Shown here piece by piece: positions 36,910 to 44,810 of a stretch of 64,000 nt of DNA. Source of the stretch: Paenibacillus plantiphilus (GTDB lineage Bacteria > Bacillota > Bacilli > Paenibacillales > Paenibacillaceae). The position numbers and the translations under genes were made by a program. The notes beneath the pieces are model-generated. The model saw only the letters and a program-made list of their open reading frames with translations. It searched no databases and was not told the origin of the DNA. The stretch lies in the NCBI RefSeq assembly GCF_927798095.1, contig NZ_CAKMMF010000009.1, forward strand, positions 62,001-126,000, written 5' to 3'. The first letter of the stretch is position 1, and each line of letters starts with the position of its first letter.

Positions 36910-37153
36910 TATTCTATTATTCAAACTTTTCAGGTTCATGTATGCTGAATGTAATCAATACTCACTAATTTTATAGGAATTATATGAATTGTTAGTTGCT
37001 CTATTTTAAAATCAGTGGTGGTTTACAGTTTTTCACTTTACGTGCGAACACAGCGGAAGGGTTGGAGTTCGGAAGAACTCTCCAAACCCGCAGCGGCTTG
37101 TCCCTCGATACGTCAACCGTAGTCAATATCCTAGTGAAAGCAGGTGAGTGCGA

Positions 37154-38167
37154 ATGGGACAGCTGTTGGAAGTTGAACGATTACAGGTAGCTTTCCGAAC
37201 TGATCAGGGGGAACTCATTTCCGTTGATGAAGTAAGCTTTGAGCTGGGAGCAGGCGAGACCATAGCGATTGTTGGTGAATCTGGCTGTGGGAAAAGCGTG
37301 ACTTCCCTATCGATTATGGGGTTGCTTGGGGCGCATGGTTCTGTTAAGCAGGGGGATATAAGGTTCAACGGTGAGACATTAACCGATAGCTCCAAGGATC
37401 AGCTTCGCAGGCTTCGCGGCAGCGATATAGCGATGATATTCCAGGAGCCGATGTCATCGTTGAATCCTGTAATCCCGATCGGGGAGCAGATTGAAGAATC
37501 CGTTCGACTTCATCTGAAGCTACCGCGCAAGGAGGCGAAGGCGCTGGCGGTGGAAATGTTGGGGAAGGTTGGCATTCCCAGACCCGAAGCGATTAGTAAG
37601 GAATACCCGCATGCGCTGTCAGGCGGTATGCGTCAACGGGTTATGATTGCGATGGCGCTCGTATGCCAGCCTAAACTGCTCATCGCCGATGAGCCGACGA
37701 CGGCTCTTGATGTCACGATTCAAGCGCAAATTCTGGAGCTGATGAAGCAACTGCAAGCAGAGAGCGGTGCGGCCATCCTGCTAGTCACGCATGACCTGGG
37801 CGTTGTGGCAGAAATGGCGGATCAAGTGATCGTCATGTACGCGGGACAAGTGGTTGAAGCAACGGATGTATATACGCTGTTTCGAGCTCCGCAGCATCCC
37901 TATACACAAGCGCTACTGAAGTCGATCCCGCGCCTTGATGAACACAACAGGGCGCGATTGCCGGCTATCCCTGGCGCGGTTCCTTCGCTGCAGCAAATGC
38001 CGGCAGGATGCCGATTTCACCCTCGCTGCCCAGCAGCTTCAGAACGCTGCGAACAGGAGCAGCCCCAGCTAATGTCCGCAGGAGAGGGGCATCGCGTGCG
38101 ATGCTGGATTGCCGCCAGCGCGGAACAGGAGCGCGTTGATTATGCAGCAGTCGAGGCTACAGCATGA
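37154..38167 (+). CDS. Oligopeptide/dipeptide ABC transporter ATPase (DppD/OppD type)
   Basis: 337 residues from ATG 37154; the GTG at 37148 lies inside the AGGTGAG site. Walker [11 protein letters not shown]-loop IFQEPMSSLNPV, signature LSGGMRQR, Walker B LLIADEPTTALDVT and the Opp/Dpp C-terminal PAGCRFHPRCPAASERC (iron-sulfur-type Cys cluster) are present. First gene of a five-gene importer. Substrate may be a peptide, nickel chelate or an S-containing compound; the nearby monooxygenase genes favour the last, by inference only. Confidence 0.92.
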   Translation: MGQLLEVERLQVAFRTDQGELISVDEVSFELGAGETIAIVGESGCGKSVTSLSIMGLLGAHGSVKQGDIRFNGETLTDSSKDQLRRLRGSDIAMIFQEPMSSLNPVIPIGEQIEESVRLHLKLPRKEAKALAVEMLGKVGIPRPEAISKEYPHALSGGMRQRVMIAMALVCQPKLLIADEPTTALDVTIQAQILELMKQLQAESGAAILLVTHDLGVVAEMADQVIVMYAGQVVEATDVYTLFRAPQHPYTQALLKSIPRLDEHNRARLPAIPGAVPSLQQMPAGCRFHPRCPAASERCEQEQPQLMSAGEGHRVRCWIAASAEQERVDYAAVEATA

Positions 38168-39219
38168 CAAAGCTGGAGTCGCTAGAAACAAGGCACGGCA
38201 AACAGCCGCTAGAAACAAGGCACGGCAAGCAGTCGCTTGAAACAAGGCAAAACAAGCAGCCGCTCTTGCAAGTCGAACGATTGAAGACGTACTACCCGAT
38301 ACGCAGCGGCGTATTCTCGAATGGATCGGGCCGCATCAAGGCTGTAGACGATGTCAGCCTCACGATGTATGAAGGGGAGACCGTCGGTCTGGTTGGTGAA
38401 TCCGGCTGCGGCAAGTCGACCATTGGACGTTCGATCATGCGGCTTGAGAATCCAGAATCGGGGCGCATTATTTTTGACAACGAGGATATAACGCGTTATT
38501 CACAACGACAGTTAAAGCCTGTACGGACACGCATGCAAATGATCTTCCAAGACCCCTATGCCTCGTTAAATCCAAAAATCCGGATTTACGATACACTTGC
38601 CGAGCCGTTAATCGTTCACAAGCTGGCAAGGCGCAGCGAAGTACAGCGAGAGGTCGATTCCTTGCTGAATCTGGTAGGTCTGCCTCGCTCGTCCGGCAGC
38701 CGATATCCGCATGAATTTTCCGGGGGACAGCGCCAGCGCATCGGCATTGCCAGGGCGATTCTGTTCCGGCCGAAGCTGATCGTCTGCGATGAGCCCGTAT
38801 CTGCGCTCGACGTCTCGATTCAAGCACAGATTCTTAATCTGCTGCAGGATTTGCAGGATGAGCTGAAGCTGACGTATTTGTTCATCTCGCATGGCATTGG
38901 CGCAGTGAAACAGATAAGTACAACAATCGCTGTCATGTATCTAGGCCAAATTGTGGAGCTCGCTCAAACAGAGGAATTATTCCGCAATCCCAAGCACCCT
39001 TATACAAGGCTGCTGTTGAACGCGCATCCTCAGCCTGATCCGACGCTCCGTATGCACAAAAAAATGATCATTCACGGCGATATGCCAAGTCCGGCCGATC
39101 CGCCGGCAGGCTGTCGGTTTCATACCCGATGTCCTTACGCGCAAGAGAGATGCCGGAAGGAAGAGCCACGAATGACAGCAGGCCGCCATGCTGTTGCATG
39201 TCACTATCCGCTTGCATAA
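38164..39219 (+). CDS. Oligopeptide/dipeptide ABC transporter ATPase (DppF/OppF type)
   Basis: 351 residues, overlapping the upstream ATPase gene by 4 nt. Walker [53 protein letters not shown] and [18 protein letters not shown] are complete. Residues 7-33 are an in-frame triple repeat of nine residues ([27 protein letters not shown]) ahead of the normal [13 protein letters not shown] start, an insertion absent from the usual family N-terminus. Confidence 0.92.
   Translation: MTKLESLETRHGKQPLETRHGKQSLETRQNKQPLLQVERLKTYYPIRSGVFSNGSGRIKAVDDVSLTMYEGETVGLVGESGCGKSTIGRSIMRLENPESGRIIFDNEDITRYSQRQLKPVRTRMQMIFQDPYASLNPKIRIYDTLAEPLIVHKLARRSEVQREVDSLLNLVGLPRSSGSRYPHEFSGGQRQRIGIARAILFRPKLIVCDEPVSALDVSIQAQILNLLQDLQDELKLTYLFISHGIGAVKQISTTIAVMYLGQIVELAQTEELFRNPKHPYTRLLLNAHPQPDPTLRMHKKMIIHGDMPSPADPPAGCRFHTRCPYAQERCRKEEPRMTAGRHAVACHYPLA
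38182..38262 (+). repeat. Three tandem 27-bp repeats in the 5' end of the DppF-type gene
   Basis: Units at 38182, 38209 and 38236, each nine codons beginning CTAGAAACAAGG or CTTGAAACAAGG. The first two differ at three positions; the third is more diverged. Confidence 0.9.
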
Positions 39220-39248
39220 CGCGAAGGCGGGGAAGGGAGAGAATTCTA

Positions 39249-40199
39249 ATGGGCCGCTATATCGTTCGCAGGCTGCTGATCGCCATTCCTGTCTTTTTCG
39301 GGATTACGCTGCTGAGCTTTCTCATCATGAACATGGCGCCTGGCAATCCGGTGGATATGCTGATCAACCCGAATACGCCCAAAGAAATGCTGGAGCTGAA
39401 GAAGGAGCTGCTTGGTCTGAATGATCCGCTGCATGTTCAGTATTTGAAGTGGCTCGGCGGATTCCTTCAAGGAGAGCTCGGTTATTCCTTCAGCAGCTTC
39501 GCCCCGGTATCACAGCTCATCGGCGAGCGGATCGGTCCCACCTTGCTGCTGGCGTCCGCATCGCTGCTGTTAGGGATCCTAATTGCCATTCCGGCAGGTA
39601 TCATTAGCGCAGTCCATCAGAATTCAAGGCTGGACTATATGATGACAGCACTTTCCTTTCTCGGCACGTCAATTCCTCCGTTCTTTCTGGGACTTGGGTT
39701 GATTTATGTGATGGGCATCGAGCTGGGATGGCTGCCGACAGGCGGGATGACGACGCTAGGAGGAACGGGGGGGATCGGCGACATCATCCTGCATATGATT
39801 CTTCCTGTCACAGTGCTAGGCGTTACCATCGCTGGGAAAAAGGTGCGCTATGTTCGCGCAAGCATGCTGGATGTGCTTCAGCAGGATTATTTGCGCACGG
39901 CGAGGGCGAAGGGACTGAGCGAATTCATGGTGACGAATAAGCATGCGCTTCGCAATGCGCTTATCCCGATTATTACCGTGGTCGGTGCGGAAATACCGCT
40001 GCTGCTCGGCGGCAGCATCATTATGGAGCAGGTCTTCCAATGGCCTGGCATCGGTCAATTAACGATGGAGGCGATTCTGTCGCGGGATTATCCAACGTTA
40101 ATGGGGTTAAACCTCATAGCCGCCTGCATCGTGCTCTCGATGAATTTGGTCACGGACATCCTCTATGCGACGGTCGATCCACGTATTACATACAGCTGA
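39249..40199 (+). CDS. Dipeptide/oligopeptide ABC transporter permease (DppB type)
   Basis: 316 residues from ATG 39249, behind AAGGGAGAG. Begins GRYIVRRLLIAIPVFFGITLLSFLI, the standard DppB opening with a first membrane segment. The inner-membrane binding-protein loop is seen as DYLRTARAKGLSEFMVTNKHALRNALIPI. Its stop codon is the first element of the 48-bp tandem repeats that separate it from the DppC-type gene. Confidence 0.93.
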   Translation: MGRYIVRRLLIAIPVFFGITLLSFLIMNMAPGNPVDMLINPNTPKEMLELKKELLGLNDPLHVQYLKWLGGFLQGELGYSFSSFAPVSQLIGERIGPTLLLASASLLLGILIAIPAGIISAVHQNSRLDYMMTALSFLGTSIPPFFLGLGLIYVMGIELGWLPTGGMTTLGGTGGIGDIILHMILPVTVLGVTIAGKKVRYVRASMLDVLQQDYLRTARAKGLSEFMVTNKHALRNALIPIITVVGAEIPLLLGGSIIMEQVFQWPGIGQLTMEAILSRDYPTLMGLNLIAACIVLSMNLVTDILYATVDPRITYS

Positions 40200-40331
40200 C
40201 AGGAGGGCGAGAGCATGTCCGCTACGAAACTGACTACATACAGCTGACAGGAGGGCGAGAGCATGTCCGCTACGAAACTGACTACATACAGGTGACAGGA
40301 GGGCGAGAGCATGTCCACTACGAAACTGACA
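40188..40331 (+). repeat. Three tandem 48-bp repeats triplicating a ribosome site, start codon and 7 codons
   Basis: Units at 40188, 40236 and 40284. Each contains CAGGAGGGCGAGAGC followed by ATG (40215, 40263, 40311). From the first two ATGs translation gives 10-residue peptides MSATKLTTYS and MSATKLTTYR ending at TGA 40247 and 40295; the third ATG opens the full DppC-type gene (MSTTKLTWRQ). The unit's left part is the end of the DppB-type gene. Confidence 0.95.
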
Positions 40332-41231
40332 TGGAGGCAAGAGGCCCTTTCACCAGAGGGGGCAATAGAGATCGAGCAGCCGACAAGCCCGATAGAGAGC
40401 TATGTCCGGCAAGTAACGCGCAGATTCTTCGCGCACAAGCTGGCGGTGTGGGGACTTGCAACAACGCTGCTGCTGCTTATTGTCGGGCTCTTGGCGCCGT
40501 GGCTGGCACCGCATCCTCCGAATGATGTTACCGATGTATTCGCAGCCCCTCCATCGCTCGGGCACTGGCTCGGGACCGATCAGGTAGGGCGAGATGTGCT
40601 AAGCCGCTTGATCTATGGAACGAGGGTATCCTTGATCATAGGATTTTCTACGGTGGCCTTGTATGTCACGTTCGGCACGCTCATCGGCATGCTTGCCGGC
40701 TACTATGGCAGGTGGCTCGATATGCTGCTCATGCGCATCACCGATATCTTTCTAAGCTTTCCCTACATGATGGTCGTGCTGGTCATTGTCAGCATACTTG
40801 GCGCCAATATGTCGACCATTATGATCGTCCTTGCCCTGTTCAAATGGCCCACGATTGCTATGCTCGTTCGGGGAAGTGTTCTATCGATTAAAGGAATGGA
40901 TTATGTCCGGGCAGGGATAGCACTGGGGTACAGCACCCCGCGCATTTTGTTCCGGCATATTCTGCCCAATGTCATGAGTCCGATCATTGTGAATGCAACG
41001 TTTGGCGTTGCCAGTACGATCCTTAGCGAAGCCGGTCTCAGCTTTCTTGGAATGGGGGTCAAATCCCCCCAGGCGAGCCTTGGCAATATGCTGCATGACG
41101 CACAGTCGTTAACGGTGCTGACGGATCAGCAGTGGCTGTGGCTGCCAGCGGGCTTCATTATTCTCATTGCCGTTCTAGCGTTTAACTTTGTAGGCGACGG
41201 GCTTCGCGATGCGCTTGATGCGAGGCGTTAG
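40311..41231 (+). CDS. Dipeptide/oligopeptide ABC transporter permease (DppC type)
   Basis: 306 residues from the third of three repeated ATGs. Contains LAPHPPNDVTDVFAAPPSLGHWLGTDQVGRDVLSRLIYGTR-type text (visible as LGTDQVGRDVLSRLIYG), the hallmark DppC region, and the EAA loop DYVRAGIALGYSTPRILFRHILPN. Five to six membrane segments. Partners with DppB in the channel. Expression may be tuned by two upstream mini reading frames. Confidence 0.93.
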   Translation: MSTTKLTWRQEALSPEGAIEIEQPTSPIESYVRQVTRRFFAHKLAVWGLATTLLLLIVGLLAPWLAPHPPNDVTDVFAAPPSLGHWLGTDQVGRDVLSRLIYGTRVSLIIGFSTVALYVTFGTLIGMLAGYYGRWLDMLLMRITDIFLSFPYMMVVLVIVSILGANMSTIMIVLALFKWPTIAMLVRGSVLSIKGMDYVRAGIALGYSTPRILFRHILPNVMSPIIVNATFGVASTILSEAGLSFLGMGVKSPQASLGNMLHDAQSLTVLTDQQWLWLPAGFIILIAVLAFNFVGDGLRDALDARR

Positions 41232-41289
41232 CCTGCATGCAGATCATAACGATTATTGACGAATCTAAACAACAAAGGGAGAGAACACC

Positions 41290-42963
41290 ATGCAATCATT
41301 ACTGCGAGTAGTACACGGTTTTGCACTATTAACAATGCTCATTCTATTGCTGTCAGCCTGCACCGAATCGAACGAAACGAATGTTGGAACAACGGCCAAG
41401 ACAGCACCGCCGGAAACCAAATCGGTGGATGCCAAGGCAGACATTGAACAAGCAGCCTCAAAAACATTAACAATCGGAATCGTCAATGCCCCTGTCACCT
41501 TGAATCAGATCAATACACAGGACAATTCAGCATCGCTGGCCCCGATCAGCTTACTAAACGATGCGCTGCTCGATGTGACGGATTCGGCGCAATTCGTGCC
41601 CAAGCTGGCGGAATCCATCGAGACAAAGGATAAGCAGACGTACCTGGTCAAGCTCAAATCGAACGCCAAATGGAATGATGGTACGCCTTTTACGACGGCA
41701 GATGTGGCGTTTACGTTGAAGCTCGCCCTGCACCCTAAAGTGGATACATCGTTCAAGCTTCAATTCATAGAGGGATTAAATGATATCGGCAAGCTGGACG
41801 AAGGTGTGACGGATATCGCGGGACTCCGCATTATCGATTCGACCACCTTCGAGATTAAGACCAAAACGCCAATTGACCCGTTAGTGTTCAATGAGCGATT
41901 CGGCGTTAAGGTTAATTTCTTGCCGGAGCATATTCTGAAGGGCGTTGACCCGGAGCAGCTGTCTACACATGAATATTTTCAAAAGCCGACAGTAACGATT
42001 GGTCCGTACAAATTCGCTAGCCATGAGAATGGCCAGTATGTCGAGGTGACGAAGAATGACAATTACTATCTCGACGTCCCGAAAATCGACAGCATATTCA
42101 TCAAGGTGCTTCCGGCTGCCAATCTTGTGGCACAGCTGCAGACTGGGGAGATCGGAATGAATTCCTTGCCGGTCGGTCTCGTGCCGATCACGGATTACGA
42201 TAAGGTGACCGGCTTTGACAATGTGAATGTCAGCTCTGCGACAGCGTCCGAACCGGCCGAGCTTTTCTTCAATATAGAGAGACTGCCTGACAAGCGGGTT
42301 CGTCAAGCGATTGCGCATGCTTTGAATCGTCCGCTTATCGTAGATCAGCTCCTTAAAGGGCAGGCCGAAATTATTGACGGCGGCGTTCCAAGCTCGCATC
42401 CTTATTTCAACAAGGACATTCAACCTTATGAATATGATCCGGAAAAGGCGAAGCAGCTTCTGCAAGAGGCCGGCTGGGATTCAGACCGCAAGCTTACCTT
42501 TCTCATACCGGTAGGGAATAAGGTGCGCGAACAGGCCGCCGATATTCTGGTGCAAAATCTGGAAGCTGTAGGGATTGGAATTGATGTTCAGAAATTCGAT
42601 TTCCCTACGTTAATCGATAAAGTCGAGAAGGGCGAGCATGACATTACGATTTTCACAAGAGATTACTATATCGAACCAAGCCTCTATTTCACAACCTACA
42701 AGAGCAATGATCCCGAAAGCGTCATTCGATACAATAATCCGTTGGTCGATGAGCTGATCCAAAAAGGAGAGCAAGAAATCGATGAGGCCAAGCGCCACGA
42801 GATTTATAACGAGCTGCAAGAGGTGCTGCATGATGAGGTGCCGACATTAGCCGTCTATTCGGAAAAACGTTTGCAGGTCGTATCGAAAAACATACTCGTG
42901 GGCAAGCCGCTCAATCTCGGTACGTTCAACAATGTGAACCAGTGGGACTTGGCAACAAAATAG
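41290..42963 (+). CDS. Peptide-type ABC transporter substrate-binding lipoprotein
   Basis: 557 residues, ATG after AAAGGGAGAG. Signal peptide with lipobox LLSAC (Cys24). Solute-binding family 5 features: SIETKDKQTYLVKLKSNAKWNDGTPFTTADVAFTL and VRQAIAHALNRPLIVDQLL. Binds the transported compound outside the cell and feeds the DppB/C-DppD/F complex. Last gene of the importer operon; a LysW-type gene starts 64 nt later. Confidence 0.92.
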   Translation: MQSLLRVVHGFALLTMLILLLSACTESNETNVGTTAKTAPPETKSVDAKADIEQAASKTLTIGIVNAPVTLNQINTQDNSASLAPISLLNDALLDVTDSAQFVPKLAESIETKDKQTYLVKLKSNAKWNDGTPFTTADVAFTLKLALHPKVDTSFKLQFIEGLNDIGKLDEGVTDIAGLRIIDSTTFEIKTKTPIDPLVFNERFGVKVNFLPEHILKGVDPEQLSTHEYFQKPTVTIGPYKFASHENGQYVEVTKNDNYYLDVPKIDSIFIKVLPAANLVAQLQTGEIGMNSLPVGLVPITDYDKVTGFDNVNVSSATASEPAELFFNIERLPDKRVRQAIAHALNRPLIVDQLLKGQAEIIDGGVPSSHPYFNKDIQPYEYDPEKAKQLLQEAGWDSDRKLTFLIPVGNKVREQAADILVQNLEAVGIGIDVQKFDFPTLIDKVEKGEHDITIFTRDYYIEPSLYFTTYKSNDPESVIRYNNPLVDELIQKGEQEIDEAKRHEIYNELQEVLHDEVPTLAVYSEKRLQVVSKNILVGKPLNLGTFNNVNQWDLATK

Positions 42964-43027
42964 GTTATAAGGGATTTATTCCATTATAATAAATCGTTCG
43001 ACCCAACTTATAGGAGGTGCAAGAAAC

Positions 43028-43201
43028 ATGGCAGATTTAAGTTGTCTCGTATGCAAGTCGGAAATTGAGGTGGAAGAGCGTGTTACCACAGGTGAAATCG
43101 TGGAATGCGAATCTTGCGGTCAAGAACATGAAGTTCAAGTCGAGGCTCAGCTTGTCACGATAGCTCTAGCTCCAGAGATTGAAGAAACTTGGGGAGAGTA
43201 G
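43028..43201 (+). CDS. lysW: LysW-type amino-group carrier protein
   Basis: 57 residues, ATG after ATAGGAGGTG. It has two Cys pairs (CLVC at 6-9, CESC at 27-30) forming a zinc ribbon, a very acidic body and the C-terminal ETWGE, close to the EDWGE tail whose final glutamate carries the substrate in LysW proteins. LysW holds the alpha-amino group of glutamate or aminoadipate through an isopeptide bond while downstream enzymes act. First gene of the 43.0-53.9 kb cluster. Since Firmicutes use diaminopimelate for lysine, this carrier probably serves secondary metabolism. GATTTATT...AATAAATC (about 42973-42996) upstream is a possible regulatory palindrome. Confidence 0.93.
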   Translation: MADLSCLVCKSEIEVEERVTTGEIVECESCGQEHEVQVEAQLVTIALAPEIEETWGE

Positions 43202-43211
43202 GGGGACGAAT

Positions 43212-44123
43212 ATGGATCAGAATAACGCTATTCTGTTATGTGTGACGAAGCTGCGGGAGGAAGAGCAGCGGATTGTTGATCATCTCGCCGATCTGGGAAT
43301 TCAGGTTCAAGTGAATCTGGATTCCATGGATTTGCCATTAGGGCTCGCTGATGCGCAGCCCTTGGGCCTGGCCCTCATTCGTTGTCTTTCTCAGAAAAAC
43401 GCGCTCAATCGATCCCAACTGCTCGAATTGGCCGGACTGGATACGTTGAATTCCAACAAGGCGATTACGATCTGTACGAATAAAATCCATCAAGCCATCG
43501 TGTTTGAGAAGCATGGGGTTCCCCAGCCCCAATTTAGAATAGCTTTTACACCACGGAAGCTGTTTGATGCGCTGCAGGAATTCGGGGAGCTATGCGTTAT
43601 TAAGCCGGCTACATCGTCGTGGGGAAGAGGAATCGCCAGAATTACAGGCAAGGAATGTTTGGAGGGATGGATTGCTGCGCGGGAATCTGTAGATCCGGCA
43701 CATCAATCGTTCCCCGTATTGGTGCAGGAATATGTGGAGAAGGGGGATTATGATATTCGCGTGGTCATCGTCGGCCGTACACCTATTGCAGCCTTTCGCC
43801 GGGTTTCAGCAGAGAATTGGAAGACGAACACGCATCTGGGCGCAGAGGTTGAGCCGCTTGCTATTAATGAAGAAATTGCTGCTATCAGCGAGCAATTGGT
43901 TGAGGTGCTGGGAGAAGGAATATACGGCGCGGACTTGTTCTTTGACTATAAGCAGCTCCGTTACGTCGTTTGTGAAGTGAATCAGAACCCAGAATTTGCG
44001 AAATCGTGGAAGATCCATGGCGTTGATGTGGCCTGGCATATCGCCCACTATGTGAAGGATGTGCTCACTCAGAAAAACAAGGTCAAGCAGAAAAACAAGA
44101 CCAAGCTTTTGGTTAAATCCTAG
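43212..44123 (+). CDS. LysX/RimK-like ATP-grasp ligase loading the carrier protein
   Basis: 303 residues from ATG 43212, 8 nt after AGGGGGAC and 10 nt after the lysW stop. Family order: ICTNKIHQAIVFEKHGVPQPQ, then VIKPATSSWGRGIARI (ATP loop, about 120-140), VLVQEYVEKGDYDIRVVIVG and YVVCEVNQNPEFAKSW (metal site near the C-terminus). LysX joins an amino acid amine to the C-terminal glutamate of LysW. Adjacent lysW makes this role likely; whether glutamate or aminoadipate is loaded cannot be read here. Confidence 0.92.
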   Translation: MDQNNAILLCVTKLREEEQRIVDHLADLGIQVQVNLDSMDLPLGLADAQPLGLALIRCLSQKNALNRSQLLELAGLDTLNSNKAITICTNKIHQAIVFEKHGVPQPQFRIAFTPRKLFDALQEFGELCVIKPATSSWGRGIARITGKECLEGWIAARESVDPAHQSFPVLVQEYVEKGDYDIRVVIVGRTPIAAFRRVSAENWKTNTHLGAEVEPLAINEEIAAISEQLVEVLGEGIYGADLFFDYKQLRYVVCEVNQNPEFAKSWKIHGVDVAWHIAHYVKDVLTQKNKVKQKNKTKLLVKS

Positions 44124-44147
44124 TAAACAGGGAGGTACTATATAGGA

Positions 44148-44810
44148 ATGGGAGAAACGTTAACGAAGCCAGCAGCCGTTATTGCGAAGGAACACTATTT
44201 CTCACTTTCGTTTGTCTTATCACGAGTTCTGAATTCAGGCGTCATTATGAGTATTGAAAAAAATGATCATGAATTAAAAGGACTGGAGAAAAGTATAACC
44301 AAGCTCACCAAAACAACATACGTTTCATTATTTAACAGCTATACAGGAGCGATTCATGGCGCGCTGTGGGGCCAGGATATTGGACATCAAGCATCAGCGC
44401 GGCTGGAGCATCCCAGTGAGCAAGAGAAGAAGTTCCTGAACTGGCTGGGCATTACGCTCGTATCTCAGCCTCAGGTGAAGCAGGCTTATGTGTCTATCGC
44501 TGTGAACGGCGACAACCTTCATCAACTGGATCAGCTTGTTTCCGAGGCTGGAGGACGCGCTCCTGTACTCATTCTGGACTTTACGGGACTAGGCTTCGGT
44601 CCTGCGGCGGCGATTGCCGTAAATGACGAGAAAGTATGGAAAAAGGCGGAACGATTGAAAATTTTCGGCGCCTTCGATCTCCAAACGATGTGGACCCAGG
44701 AGGAAAGCGAGCCGGACCTGCAGCCGGCGGCTCAGTTCAACTACAGGCTGAGCCCGCTGGTGGCTGCATGTGTGAAAATATCACTGCTGAGGAGGAATTC
44801 ATCATCATGA
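44148..44810 (+). CDS. Compact DegT-like pseudo-aminotransferase
   Basis: 220 residues, ATG after GGGAGG. Not an obvious known family, but two segments align in order with DegT/DnrJ aminotransferases: LEKSITKLTKTTYVSLFNSYTGAIHGAL (about 45-72; compare the SGTAALHLAL cofactor loop) and, near the C-terminus, IAVNDEKVWKKAERLKIFG then FNYRLSPLVAACVKISLLRR (compare NYRMS...AAxGLxQL). The central 120 or so residues of a normal enzyme are missing, and the segment that should hold the Schiff-base Lys reads DFTGLGFGPAAAIAV, with no Lys. Its stop overlaps the start of the full DegT gene (ATGA), suggesting a partner subunit. Function is inference. Confidence 0.6.
   Translation: MGETLTKPAAVIAKEHYFSLSFVLSRVLNSGVIMSIEKNDHELKGLEKSITKLTKTTYVSLFNSYTGAIHGALWGQDIGHQASARLEHPSEQEKKFLNWLGITLVSQPQVKQAYVSIAVNGDNLHQLDQLVSEAGGRAPVLILDFTGLGFGPAAAIAVNDEKVWKKAERLKIFGAFDLQTMWTQEESEPDLQPAAQFNYRLSPLVAACVKISLLRRNSSS

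Noticed and set aside
37020..37100. Riboswitch in the peptide ABC leader
   Set aside because: The GTTGGAGTTC hairpin is imperfect and no known riboswitch consensus could be matched by eye.
40040..40525. 161-codon frame across the 48-bp repeats
   Set aside because: It lies in the wrong frame for both permeases, and its repeated peptide simply reflects the DNA repeat.
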